Source: Klenkia sesuvii (GTDB lineage: Bacteria > Actinomycetota > Actinomycetes > Mycobacteriales > Geodermatophilaceae). Taken from it: a stretch of DNA of 64,000 nucleotides. A program made the position numbers and the translations under genes. The notes below the pieces were generated by a model that had not been told where the DNA came from, did not search any database, and saw only the letters and a program-made list of their open reading frames with translations. Below, piece by piece: positions 8,078 through 16,043 of this stretch (position 1 is its first letter; each line of letters begins with the position of its first letter). The DNA is taken from positions 31,686 to 95,685 of the forward strand of contig NZ_JBAPLU010000017.1 of assembly GCF_037083825.1 (NCBI RefSeq), written 5' to 3'.

Positions 8078-9300
8078 CGGCTCGCACGATCGGACCCCGG
8101 CACGGCAGCATGGCTGCCGTGCCGGGTCTGTCGCGCTGGTGGGGCAGCCGCTCCGACACCGACCGCATCGAGATCTACACGCGCTGGTCGTTCTACGTCG
8201 CGCTGGCGGGCCTGCCGTTCCTGGTGGTCACGGTGGTCGCCTCGGAGCACCGGTCGCGGGGCGTGGGTTGGGACGTGGCCCTGGCCGCCGTGACCCTGTC
8301 CACCACGGCGGCCTGCGTCGTGCTCACCCGGGCCGGCTTCCGGCGAGGTGCCGTGCCGCGTGGTCCGCTGGCCGTCGCCGTCGTGGCGGGCGCAGCCACC
8401 GTCGCGGTCGGGCTGTTCCTCACCGTCGGCCGGGACGCGGCTGGGGACCCCTACCCGGCCGGTCCGTGGCTGGTCGGCGCCGTCGGGACGGCGGTGCTGG
8501 TCGCGCTCTCGGTCACCACCCCGTACCGGCCGCTGCTCTGGCTGTCGCTGGCCGTCGGGGTCGTCGCCGGCGGGCTGGCCGCGGTCCGGCCCGGGATGCC
8601 CGTGGTCGGGGCGGTGGTCGTCGGGATGTCCATCGCCGTGGCGGTCGGCTTCTTCCTGGGCGCCTTCCGGTTCAGCGTCTGGCTGCTGGACGTCGTCCGC
8701 GAGCAGGAGCGGGCCCGGGGCGTGCAGGCCCAGCTCGCCGTCGCCGAGGAGCGGCTGCGCTTCGCCCGCGACCTGCACGACGTCATGGGCCGCAACCTCT
8801 CGGCGATGGCGGTGAAGTCCCAGCTCGCCGAGCAGCTGGTGCGCCGGGGCAGGCCCGAGGCCGCCGACGAGGTCGCCGCGATCGGGGCGCTGGCGGGGGA
8901 GTCGTTGGCGGAGGTGCGGGAGGTGGTGCGCGGCTACCGCGCGGTCGACCTGCGCTCCGAGCTCGCTGGTGCCCGCTCGGTGCTGCGTGCCGCGGGCATC
9001 GACTGCACGGTCACCGGGGAGGACCTCGAGCTGCCCGAGGAGGCGCAGGTGGTGCTCGGCTGGGTGGTGCGCGAGGCGGTGACCAACGTGCTGCGGCACG
9101 GCAGCGGCACGTGCACCATCGCCGTGACCAGGGATCCTGCGGAGGTGGCGTTGACGGTGACCAACGACGTGCGCGGGGACGTCGGCGCGTGGGGTTCGGG
9201 GCTGACCGGCCTGGGCGAGCGGCTCGCCGCGGCCGGGGGTCGGCTCGCCGCCGTGCGGCAGGACGGCACGTTCGTGCTGGTGGGCACGGTGCCGGCGTGA
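8074..9300 (+). CDS. Sensor histidine kinase (DesK/NarX-like HisKA_3)
   Basis: About six transmembrane segments in the first 200 residues with little extracellular sequence, so it probably senses membrane state or a drug within the membrane. The HisKA_3 box RFARDLHDVMGRNL has its phospho-His at H235. An HATPase domain follows with the N-box REAVTNVLRHG and a G-box GSGLTGLGERL. The GTG start overlaps the permease stop; an ATG at 8110 (MAAVPGLSRWW) is an alternative. Partner of the response regulator that overlaps its 3' end. Confidence 0.9.
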   Translation: MTARTIGPRHGSMAAVPGLSRWWGSRSDTDRIEIYTRWSFYVALAGLPFLVVTVVASEHRSRGVGWDVALAAVTLSTTAACVVLTRAGFRRGAVPRGPLAVAVVAGAATVAVGLFLTVGRDAAGDPYPAGPWLVGAVGTAVLVALSVTTPYRPLLWLSLAVGVVAGGLAAVRPGMPVVGAVVVGMSIAVAVGFFLGAFRFSVWLLDVVREQERARGVQAQLAVAEERLRFARDLHDVMGRNLSAMAVKSQLAEQLVRRGRPEAADEVAAIGALAGESLAEVREVVRGYRAVDLRSELAGARSVLRAAGIDCTVTGEDLELPEEAQVVLGWVVREAVTNVLRHGSGTCTIAVTRDPAEVALTVTNDVRGDVGAWGSGLTGLGERLAAAGGRLAAVRQDGTFVLVGTVPA

Positions 9301-9902
9301 TCCGGCTGCTGCTGGCCGACGACGAGAACCTCATCCGGACGGCGCTGGCCACGCTGCTGGGCCTGGAGGACGACCTCGAGGTGGTCGCCCAGGCGGCCTC
9401 CGGCGACGAGGCGCTGGCGATGGCCCGGGCGCACCGGCCCGACGTCGCGGTGCTGGACCTGCAGATGCCCGACCGCGACGGCATCTCGGTGGCCGGGGAC
9501 CTGGCCGACGCGTTGCCCGGCTGCGGGGTGGTGATCGTGACCGGGCACGGCCGCGCGGGGCACCTCAAGCGTGCGCTGTCGGCCGGCGTGCGCGGGTTCC
9601 TGCCCAAGACCGTGCACGCCACGGTGCTGGCCGACGTCGTCCGCACGGTGCACGGCGGCGGGCGCTACGTGGACCCCGAGCTGGCCGCCGAGGCGATCAG
9701 CGCCGGGGACTCACCGCTCACCCCGCGGGAGGCCGACGTCCTCGAGCTGGCCGCCGGGGGCGCGCCGGTCGAGGAGATCGCCGCCCGGGCGCACCTGTCG
9801 GTCGGCACGGTCCGCAACCACCTGTCCTCGGCCGCGGGCAAGCTGGGCGCCCCCAACCGGCACGCCGCCGTCGATGCCGCACGCCGCCACGGCTGGATCT
9901 GA
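9297..9902 (+). CDS. LuxR/NarL-family response regulator
   Basis: 201 residues. The receiver domain has acidic residues DDE at 8-10, phospho-acceptor D54 in VLDLQMPD and the conserved Lys in FLPKTV. A C-terminal LuxR HTH (LTPREADVLELAAGG, then VGTVRNHLSSAAGKLG) follows. The GTG overlaps the kinase TGA by 4 bp. DesR-like regulators of this layout usually control the adjacent ABC transporter, so autoregulation of this operon is likely. Confidence 0.93.
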   Translation: MIRLLLADDENLIRTALATLLGLEDDLEVVAQAASGDEALAMARAHRPDVAVLDLQMPDRDGISVAGDLADALPGCGVVIVTGHGRAGHLKRALSAGVRGFLPKTVHATVLADVVRTVHGGGRYVDPELAAEAISAGDSPLTPREADVLELAAGGAPVEEIAARAHLSVGTVRNHLSSAAGKLGAPNRHAAVDAARRHGWI

Positions 9903-9990
9903 CCCTCGGGTCACGATCTGGTCACGGACGTGGAGGTGGGAGAGGGGCCGCCGCGTCTCCCTGGCTGACGGAGCGACGACGGGGGGACGG

Positions 9991-10500
9991 GTGCGCAGCG
10001 AGCTGGAGGAGCGGTTCGGCGCCTTCGTCCGGGAGCACGCCGACGGGTTGCTGCGCGTCGCGTACCTGATCACCGGGGACCACGGGCACGCGGAGGACGT
10101 CGTCCAGACGGCGCTGCTCAGGACGCACGACCGGTGGCGGCGGCTCGGCGAACCCGACCACGCGCTCGCCTACGCGCGACGGGTCGTGGTCACCACCGCG
10201 GCCGGTCGGGGACGCAAGCGGTCCAACCAGGAGCTCGTCGACCTGCCCGCCCGCGCCGACCAGGGTGCCGACGACGGCACCGAGCGGTTGGTCGAGCGCG
10301 AGGTCATGGCCTCTGCCCTGCGATCGCTGCCCCGCGGCATGCGGGCGGTGCTGGTGCTCCGCTACTTCGCCGACCTCTCCGAGGCCGACACGGCGGCCAC
10401 CCTGGGCTGCTCGGTCGGCAACGTCCGCGCCCAGGCGGCCCGTGGCCTCGCCCGGCTTCGCGACCACGTCACCACCCTGAGCCCGACCGGGAGGTCCTGA
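9991..10500 (+). CDS. SigE-family RNA polymerase sigma factor (ECF group)
   Basis: 169 residues, typical for the actinobacterial SigE family. The region 2 motif is AYLITGDHGHAEDVVQTALLRT and the region 4 HTH is LSEADTAATLGCSVGNVRAQAARGLARLR. The GTG at 9991 has GGGGGGAC directly upstream; reading further upstream gives non-family sequence. GGTCAC occurs twice (9907-9925) in front of the gene. It overlaps the next gene by one base, forming a sigma factor plus membrane protein operon. Confidence 0.9.
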   Translation: MRSELEERFGAFVREHADGLLRVAYLITGDHGHAEDVVQTALLRTHDRWRRLGEPDHALAYARRVVVTTAAGRGRKRSNQELVDLPARADQGADDGTERLVEREVMASALRSLPRGMRAVLVLRYFADLSEADTAATLGCSVGNVRAQAARGLARLRDHVTTLSPTGRS

Positions 10501-11456
10501 TGGACGTCGAGACCCTGCTGCGCGACAGCCTCTCCCACCAGGCGGAGGACGCCCCCCGGGCCGGCGACGACTTCTTCGACCGGGCGGTGCAGGCGCGGTC
10601 GGCTCGGCGGCGGCACCTGGCCGGCTCCGTCGGGGTGGCCGTGGTGGTGTCGGCACTGGTGGTGGGCCTGACGGTGGTCTCCCGGCAGCAGGGCACGGAT
10701 GCCGCGATGTCGGCTTCGGACGCGGACGCCCGCCCGATCGGTGGGACCGCAACAGCTCCCGTCGAGGTGATGCCCGCCCCGCCGGTCGCGCAGCAGCAGG
10801 CCCAGCTGGCCCGGGACCTGGGCATCTCCGACCCGCCGGCGGTCGACGTCGTGCGGCTCGTCACGCCGATCCAGCGGGAACGGCTGGTCGCTGACTGCAT
10901 GACCGCGCGTGGCTGGGACGAGGGCTTCGCGCAGGAGACCACCACGGTAGACGTGACGACCGGGTTCCTGTCGACCAGGGGGATCGTCAACGGCCCCGGT
11001 TACCCCGCGGACGAGCAGGAGCGGCACGACCGGGACACCTACACCTGCATGGCGAGCTACCCGATCGACCCGGCCTACGTCGAGGACAGCGGGGACCCCT
11101 ACGTCGACAGCCCCGTCGTCGAGGCCGCCGGGCCCGGGCAGCAGCTGGCGGGGTACGACGAGCGCGCGGTCCTGCTCGACGAGGACGGGCGCGTGCGGGC
11201 GGCCTGGGTCGGCAACGACTTCCTCGCCCTGACCACCTGGGGGAGCGGTTCGTGCCCGGAGGTCCCGGTGAGCTGGACCGTCGAGGACGGGGCGCTGACG
11301 GTGACGACCGGCCCGCTGCGTCCGGACGCCGAGGTCTGCACCGAGGACTACGGCCCCTTCACCGTCGTGCTCGAGGTGCCGCGGGGCATCGACCCCGGAC
11401 GGGACCTGGCCCTGACCGTCGACGGTCGGGCGCTCTCCCTGCCGGCCGCGCGGTGA
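10500..11456 (+). CDS. Membrane-anchored protein, possible anti-sigma partner
   Basis: 318 residues: a cytoplasmic N-terminus of about 42 residues, one transmembrane helix (GSVGVAVVVSALVVGLTVVS, about residues 42-61), then a long extracytoplasmic part with several Cys. The ATG at 10500 shares its first base with the sigma-factor stop (TGATG), so the two are coupled. Location and topology fit a regulator of the sigma factor, but no zinc anti-sigma motif (HxxxCxxC) is present. Its C-terminal third (about 220-315) is clearly related to the lipoprotein encoded next. Confidence 0.8.
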   Translation: MDVETLLRDSLSHQAEDAPRAGDDFFDRAVQARSARRRHLAGSVGVAVVVSALVVGLTVVSRQQGTDAAMSASDADARPIGGTATAPVEVMPAPPVAQQQAQLARDLGISDPPAVDVVRLVTPIQRERLVADCMTARGWDEGFAQETTTVDVTTGFLSTRGIVNGPGYPADEQERHDRDTYTCMASYPIDPAYVEDSGDPYVDSPVVEAAGPGQQLAGYDERAVLLDEDGRVRAAWVGNDFLALTTWGSGSCPEVPVSWTVEDGALTVTTGPLRPDAEVCTEDYGPFTVVLEVPRGIDPGRDLALTVDGRALSLPAAR

Positions 11457-11872
11457 GGGGCGTCCTGGTCCTGCTGCTCGTGCTGCTCGCCGGGTGCGCG
11501 GGGGAGCCGGCGGCGGTCGCGTCGTTCGTCGCCGAGGGCGCGGACGCGGACTCCTACACCTTCGAGCCGTCCACCCGAGCCGACGGGCCCGCCTTCGACC
11601 CGGCACCGGCCGTTGCCTGGGTCGACGGCGGCCGGTACCTGGGGGTCGTCACCATGGGCAGCAGTTCGTGCCCCGCGGTGCCCACCGCCGTCGAGTGGGA
11701 CGGCGAGGTGCTGCGGGTCGAGCTGGGCGAGCGGTACCCGGACGCCGAGGTGTGCACGGCAGACCTGGGGCCCTACGGCGTGGTGCTCGAGGTGCCCGCC
11801 GGCCTCGACCCGGCCACGGAGACGGCGGTCGAGATCGCCGGGTCGGACGGGGTGCTGCCGGCAGCGACGTGA
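11453..11872 (+). CDS. Small lipoprotein related to the preceding protein's C-terminal domain
   Basis: 139 residues, signal peptide MRGVLVLLLVLLAGC with a lipobox LAGC. The mature part repeats the pattern AWV-10-T-G-S-SCP-VP ... PDAEVCT-D-GP-VVLEVP-G-DP seen in the upstream protein, including its paired Cys. The GTG overlaps the upstream TGA by 4 bp. Probably a domain duplication within the operon; role unknown, presumably at the outer face of the membrane. Confidence 0.78.
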   Translation: MRGVLVLLLVLLAGCAGEPAAVASFVAEGADADSYTFEPSTRADGPAFDPAPAVAWVDGGRYLGVVTMGSSSCPAVPTAVEWDGEVLRVELGERYPDAEVCTADLGPYGVVLEVPAGLDPATETAVEIAGSDGVLPAAT

Positions 11873-11885
11873 GCGCCCTCCCGAA

Positions 11886-11960
11886 CCTTGACCTTGCGGA
11901 TCCGCAACGCCGACGCGCCGCGCGACCGGGTGTCGGCGTTGCGGTCGTGCAAGGTCGAGG
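11886..11960. terminator. Long imperfect inverted repeat between convergent genes
   Basis: Bases 11886-11914 are almost the reverse complement of 11932-11960 (about 24 of 29 positions), including CCTTGACCTTGC against GCAAGGTCGAGG and GCAACGCCGAC against GTCGGCGTTGC. It sits between the end of the sigma operon and the end of the convergent 54-aa gene, so a bidirectional terminator is the simplest reading. Confidence 0.6.
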
Positions 11961-11971
11961 TCGAGGACGGG

Positions 11972-12136
11972 TCAGTGGTTGTCGGGCTCCACGACGTCGC
12001 CCGAGCGCTGGGCCTGCTCGTCGGTGGTCAGCTCGGTGTCGTCGGCACCGCGGTCGGGGGCGGTGTCCCCGGGGCGGCCGTCCACCAGGTTGGCGTCGGA
12101 GGGGGAGTCGGCCGGGTCGGTGATCGGGTCGGTCAT
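11972..12136 (-). CDS. Small acidic protein, 54 aa
   Basis: 54 residues, rich in Asp, Glu, Pro and Thr, with no hydrophobic core (MTDPITDPADSPSD at the start, DVVEPDNH at the end); probably disordered. It lies between two strong inverted repeats, as an independent unit would. Similar small acidic reading frames occur at 15828-15977 and 22026-22238. No family recognised; coding status rests on length, start context and flanking terminators. Confidence 0.5.
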   Translation of the reverse strand: MTDPITDPADSPSDANLVDGRPGDTAPDRGADDTELTTDEQAQRSGDVVEPDNH

Positions 12137-12178
12137 GGGCCCGCTCCTGCCCGGCGGTCGGGTGGGTCAACCCCCGCC

Positions 12179-12220
12179 GCCGCCCCTTCCTCCGTGTCGT
12201 GGCGTGGAGGAAGGGGCGGC
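12179..12220 (-). terminator. Terminator after the FadE5-like gene
   Basis: A perfect 15-bp stem (12179-12193 with 12206-12220; GCCGCCCCTTCCTCC and its complement) around a 12-base loop, 30 bp beyond the dehydrogenase stop. Confidence 0.8.
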
Positions 12221-12249
12221 GAGGTGGGTCCACCCGGGCGGCAGCGGCC

Positions 12250-14094
12250 TCAGAACGCGGCTTCGGCGACGTCCATGAGGCTGTTGTCCGTGGCGTCGAC
12301 GATGGCCCGCTCGGCGGTGAGCTTCGGCAGCACCTGGGTGCAGAAGAAGCGGGTGGCGGCGAGCTTGCCCTCGTAGAAGTGCCGGTCACGCTCGCTGACC
12401 TCGCCGGCCAGCGCGGCCAGGGCGACCTCGGACTGCCGGACCAGCAGCCACGCGGTGACCAGGTCGCCGGCGGCCAGCAGGAACCGCGAGGTGTTCTGCC
12501 CGACCAGGTAGGCGTTGCGCATGTCCTGCGCGGCCTGGCCCAGGTGGCCGAACATCGTGGTGAGCATGCCCTGGACGTCGGCCAGCGCGGTGGCCAGCAG
12601 CGCCCGCTCCTCCTTGAGCCGGCCGTTGCCGGCCTCGGCGTCCAGGGTCTGCTGGATCTGCGACGCCAGCCAGCCGATGGCCACCCCGCCGTCCTTGACG
12701 ATCTTCCGGAAGAAGAAGTCCTGGCCCTGGATGGCGGTGGTGCCCTCGTAGAGGGTGTCGATCTTGGCGTCGCGCACGTACTGCTCGATGGGGTAGTCCT
12801 GCAGGAAGCCCGACCCGCCCAGGGTCTGCAGCGACTCGGCGGCCAGCAGCTGCGAGGCCCGCTCGGAGCCGTAGCCCTTCACGATCGGCAGCAGGAGGTC
12901 GTTGACCTTGGCGGCCAGCTGCGCCTCCTCGCTGTCCGCGGTGCCGGCGGCCTCGGCCTCCATCACCTGGTCGCGGAAGGTCGCGGTGTACAGGTACAGC
13001 GCCCGCATGCCCTCGACGTGCGCCTTCTGCAGCATCAGCGACCGGCGCACGTCGGGGTGGTGGGTGATGGTGACCCGCGGTGCGTCCTTCGACGTCGCGG
13101 TCATGTCCGCGCCCTGGACGCGGGACTTCGCGTAGTCCAGCGCCACCCGGTAGCCGGCCGAGAGCGTGCCGATGGCCTTGGTGCCCACGAACATGCGTGC
13201 GTGCTCGATGATCCGGAACATCTGGGCGATGCCCTCGTGCACCTCGCCGACCAGCGTGCCCACGGCCGGCACCGAACCGTCGCCGAAGGTCAGCTCGCAG
13301 GTGGTGGAGACCTTGAGACCCATCTTCTTCTCGACGCCGGTGACGTAGGCGCCGTTGCGCTCGCCCAGCTCGCCGGTCTCGAGGTCGACGTGGAACTTGG
13401 GGACGACGAACAACGACAGGCCCTTGGTGCCCGGGCCGTGGCCCTCGGGGCGGGCCAGCACCAGGTGGACGATGTTCTCGCTCATGTCGTGCTCGGCGGA
13501 GGTGATGAACCGCTTCACCCCGTGGATGTGCCACGTGCCGTCGGCCTGCTGCACCGCGCGGGTGCGGCCGGAGCCGACGTCGGAGCCGGCGTCGGGCTCG
13601 GTGAGCACCATCGTGGCGCCCCAGCCCTTCTCGATCATCAGCTCGGCCAGCCGCTTCTGGTCCGGCGTGCCGAGCTCGTGCAGCACGGTGGCGAAGGAGG
13701 GACCCGAGCCGTACATGAACACGGCCGGGTTGGCGCCCAGGATCATCTCGTAGGCGGCCCACCGCATGCTCGGGGGAGCACCGAACCCGCCCAGCTCCTC
13801 GGGCAGGTCGAGGCGGAACCACTCGCCGTCGTTGATCGCCTTGATCGACTTCTTGAACGACTCGGGCATGGTCACCGAGTGGGTGGCCGGGTCGAAGACC
13901 GGCGGGTTGCGGTCGGCGTCGACGAAGCTCTCGGCCAGCGGCCCCTCGGCCAGCCGGCGGACCTCGTCGAGCACCCCGCGGGCGGTCTCGGCGTCCATCT
14001 GGGCGAACGGCCCGGCGCCGAACCGGTCCTTGGTGGACTGGAACTCCAAGAGGTTGAACTCGAGGTCCCGCAGGTCGGCGGTGTAGTGGCCCAT
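12250..14094 (-). CDS. Acyl-CoA dehydrogenase, FadE5-like
   Basis: First step of fatty-acid beta-oxidation: FAD-dependent oxidation of acyl-CoA to enoyl-CoA. 614 residues, the length of mycobacterial FadE5 (about 611), and the start MGHYTADLRDLEFNL matches that subfamily, as do the phrases PVFDPATHSV, PESFKKS and LGANPAVFMY. FAD/acyl motif MVLTEPDAGSD; catalytic Glu in YEGTTAIQ at E450. The ATG at 14094 has GGGAG upstream. Monocistronic, with a strong terminator after it and a paired operator in front. Confidence 0.93.
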   Translation of the reverse strand: MGHYTADLRDLEFNLLEFQSTKDRFGAGPFAQMDAETARGVLDEVRRLAEGPLAESFVDADRNPPVFDPATHSVTMPESFKKSIKAINDGEWFRLDLPEELGGFGAPPSMRWAAYEMILGANPAVFMYGSGPSFATVLHELGTPDQKRLAELMIEKGWGATMVLTEPDAGSDVGSGRTRAVQQADGTWHIHGVKRFITSAEHDMSENIVHLVLARPEGHGPGTKGLSLFVVPKFHVDLETGELGERNGAYVTGVEKKMGLKVSTTCELTFGDGSVPAVGTLVGEVHEGIAQMFRIIEHARMFVGTKAIGTLSAGYRVALDYAKSRVQGADMTATSKDAPRVTITHHPDVRRSLMLQKAHVEGMRALYLYTATFRDQVMEAEAAGTADSEEAQLAAKVNDLLLPIVKGYGSERASQLLAAESLQTLGGSGFLQDYPIEQYVRDAKIDTLYEGTTAIQGQDFFFRKIVKDGGVAIGWLASQIQQTLDAEAGNGRLKEERALLATALADVQGMLTTMFGHLGQAAQDMRNAYLVGQNTSRFLLAAGDLVTAWLLVRQSEVALAALAGEVSERDRHFYEGKLAATRFFCTQVLPKLTAERAIVDATDNSLMDVAEAAF

Positions 14095-14138
14095 GTGCGT
14101 GCTCCCGCTGCGTGTGTCGTCGCGGGCGGGAGCCGGTG

Positions 14139-14175
14139 CTACCCGCCGGTAACAAACCCTATTACTGGCGGGTAA
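14139..14175 (-). promoter_or_regulatory. Two TetR-like operators in front of the FadE5-like gene
   Basis: TTACTGGCGGGTAA (14162-14175) and CTACCCGCCGGTAA (14139-14152) are near-palindromes of one motif in opposite orientation, 23 bp apart, 45-80 bp upstream of the start. The pattern TTAC-N6-GTAA suits a TetR-type fatty-acid regulator. Confidence 0.55.
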
Positions 14176-14205
14176 CAAGCGGCAAGGGTGACTCGCCCAG
14201 GCGGG

Positions 14206-14490
14206 TCAGCGCCCCCGGCGACGGGCCCGGATCGACAGCAGCGCCACGATCAGCGCGCCGAGCACGGCGGCGGCCAGCAGCGCCACGACGAGCGGCAGGT
14301 CGACCACGCCGAACACCAGCGAGACCCGCACGGTCTGGGTGTTGAACACGACGAACAGCACCAGCACGACGGTGACGACGACGAGCAGGACGCCGTTCAG
14401 CGTGCGGCCGACGCTGCTCCCGCGCCGCTTCGTCCCCGGCGGCGCCGCGGGCGGGGGAGTGGGGTCGCCGACGGGGTGCGAGGAGGTCAT
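14206..14490 (-). CDS. LapA-domain (DUF1049) membrane protein
   Basis: 94 residues: a Pro-rich cytoplasmic N-terminus, transmembrane segment 1 (GVLLVVVTVVLVLFVVF), a short NTQTVRVSLVFGVVDLP link, transmembrane segment 2 (VVALLAAAVLGALIVALL) and a basic RARRRGR tail. The NTQ-V---FG--D-PL core is the DUF1049 signature. Family members act in envelope assembly or are uncharacterised. Stands alone between the dehydrogenase promoter and the next hypothetical gene. Confidence 0.85.
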   Translation of the reverse strand: MTSSHPVGDPTPPPAAPPGTKRRGSSVGRTLNGVLLVVVTVVLVLFVVFNTQTVRVSLVFGVVDLPLVVALLAAAVLGALIVALLSIRARRRGR

Positions 14491-14526
14491 CCCGGAACGG
14501 TAGGGCGCACGGGGTCCGCCCGCAGG

Positions 14527-14961
14527 TCAGGACGGCGGCTGCTCGTCCAGGGCCGGGCCGGCGTCCTGGCGGGGGGCGCCGGGCGTGCGCTCGCGCTGCT
14601 TCATGCGGGCCTCGAGCACGTGCCGGTCACCGCCGGCGAGCTCCTCGCGGGCCCGGGCGTCGAAGGCGCGGAACGTCGTCCAGTAGCCGGCGTCGTAGTC
14701 CTCGACGACCTGGAAGGTCCAGCGGTCGGCGACCACGTTGCGGCCCACCAGGTCGCGCTCGAGGTCGTCGGCCAGCGCGGTGGCCCCGGCGTCGCGGAAT
14801 GTCTGCACCGCCTCGCCGAGCAGGATGTCTGCCTTGCCGGAGAGCTGGTGGAAGGCGTAGAGGAAGCCGCGGGCCTGCTCGACGGTCTCCAGTGCCTCGG
14901 AGAGCGTGCCGAGTGCCTCGACGGTGGTGTCGTCGAGGTCGGGGCGGGATCGGTCGGTCAC
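14527..14961 (-). CDS. Conserved actinobacterial hypothetical protein, 144 aa
   Basis: 144 residues, alpha-helical, no signal or membrane segments. Regions such as LDDTTVEALGTLSEALET, FHQLSGKAD, WTFQVVEDYD and GGDRHVLEARMK match a family I remember from many actinobacterial genomes without a known function. I chose the GTG at 14959-14961 (VTDRSRPDLDD) with GGGGGTCC upstream; reading upstream would run into the TetR gene. Lies 43 bp downstream of that TetR gene on the same strand. Confidence 0.8.
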   Translation of the reverse strand: MTDRSRPDLDDTTVEALGTLSEALETVEQARGFLYAFHQLSGKADILLGEAVQTFRDAGATALADDLERDLVGRNVVADRWTFQVVEDYDAGYWTTFRAFDARAREELAGGDRHVLEARMKQRERTPGAPRQDAGPALDEQPPS

Positions 14962-15004
14962 GGACCCCCGGTGCCCGGCCCGGACGGCTCCGAACCGTCC
15001 GGAT

Positions 15005-15658
15005 CTACGCGCCGCCGACCGCGGCGTCGACCAGCCGCTCGGCGAGCCGCCGGCCGTGGCTGGCCGGGCCGTCGGGGCCCAGCAGGCCACCCGAGAGCTG
15101 CATGCCGTCGATGATGAGGTGCAGCTGGGCGGCCAGGTCGTCGCCGCGACCGGGCACGAGCTCGTCGGCCAGGTGCACCAGCCGCATGTGCAGCTCGTAC
15201 TTGTAGTCCGCGGCTGCCGAGCGGGCCGGGTGCTGGGGGTCGTCGTACTCGCTGCTGACGTTGGTGAAGGGGCAACCGCGGAAGCCGGTGCGGGTGACGT
15301 CCCTCTCGACCACGTCGACGACGGTGAGCAGGGCGCCGCGCGGGTCGCCGGCGAACCGGCCCAGCTCGGCGTCGATGAAGCCCAGCAGGGTGGCGGCCTT
15401 GCGCGAGAGGTAGGCGCCGACCAGGTCGTCCTTGCTCTTGAACAGCCGGTAGACCGTCATCTTGCCCAGGCCGGTCTCGCGCACCAGCTCGTCCATGCCG
15501 ACGCTGCGCGAGCTGCGCCCGGAGAACAACCGCTCAGCGGTGTCCAGCACGATGGCCTGGCGCTCGGCGCGGCTGCGGCGCACCGGCAGGGGGGCGGCCA
15601 GCGGGTCGACCGACCCGAGGTCGTCGGTGGCGTCGGAGTAGGAGATGGCGGCGGTCAC
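15005..15658 (-). CDS. TetR-family transcriptional regulator
   Basis: 217 residues. N-terminal HTH: RQAIVLDTAERLFSGRS, then SVGMDELVRETGLGKMTVYRLFKSKDDLV. The C-terminal ligand domain has FRGCPFTNVSSEYDDPQHPA, typical of the group that responds to small electrophiles or aromatic compounds. Target unknown: no divergent enzyme gene is adjacent, and the 170 bp upstream contain no gene that I can support. Confidence 0.9.
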   Translation of the reverse strand: MTAAISYSDATDDLGSVDPLAAPLPVRRSRAERQAIVLDTAERLFSGRSSRSVGMDELVRETGLGKMTVYRLFKSKDDLVGAYLSRKAATLLGFIDAELGRFAGDPRGALLTVVDVVERDVTRTGFRGCPFTNVSSEYDDPQHPARSAAADYKYELHMRLVHLADELVPGRGDDLAAQLHLIIDGMQLSGGLLGPDGPASHGRRLAERLVDAAVGGA

Positions 15659-15827
15659 GTCAGCGATGGTGCACGTCGCCGTGACGGAGCGGTTCGCGGC
15701 ACGCCGGTGTGTCGGGGCGACAACTCAGCGTCATACGTACTGGTGAGCCGCCCGTGTTCGGGGTGGCGACTGGGACCGGTGTGACTGGCCGGTCACGGTC
15801 GGCGGGTCGCCTGCCGACGGTTCGGGG

Positions 15828-15977
15828 TCAGGTGCGGCGGACCCGCCGCGGGTTGGCGAGCAGTCGTACGACGGGGGCGGCGGGGGTGTCGTCGGGCTCA
15901 CCGGGGGCCTCGGCGTGCGCCTCGACGTGGCCGGCGGGGGTGCTGCCGCTGCACTGCGGCTCGGTGCGGTCGCTCAT
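15828..15977 (-). CDS. Possible small protein, 49 aa
   Basis: 49 residues, MSDRTEPQCSG start, acidic centre (HAEAPGEPDD) and a basic tail (NPRRVRRT). ATG start with a CGAAGG-like stretch shortly upstream. It fills an otherwise empty gap between the TetR gene and the zinc permease. Composition is biased and I know no homologue, so it may not be expressed. Confidence 0.4.
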   Translation of the reverse strand: MSDRTEPQCSGSTPAGHVEAHAEAPGEPDDTPAAPVVRLLANPRRVRRT

Positions 15978-16043
15978 CAGCGAAGGATGCACCCGGTGAC
16001 CGCCCGCTGACCAGTGGAGGCGGCTCGGAGCCGTCCGCCGGGG

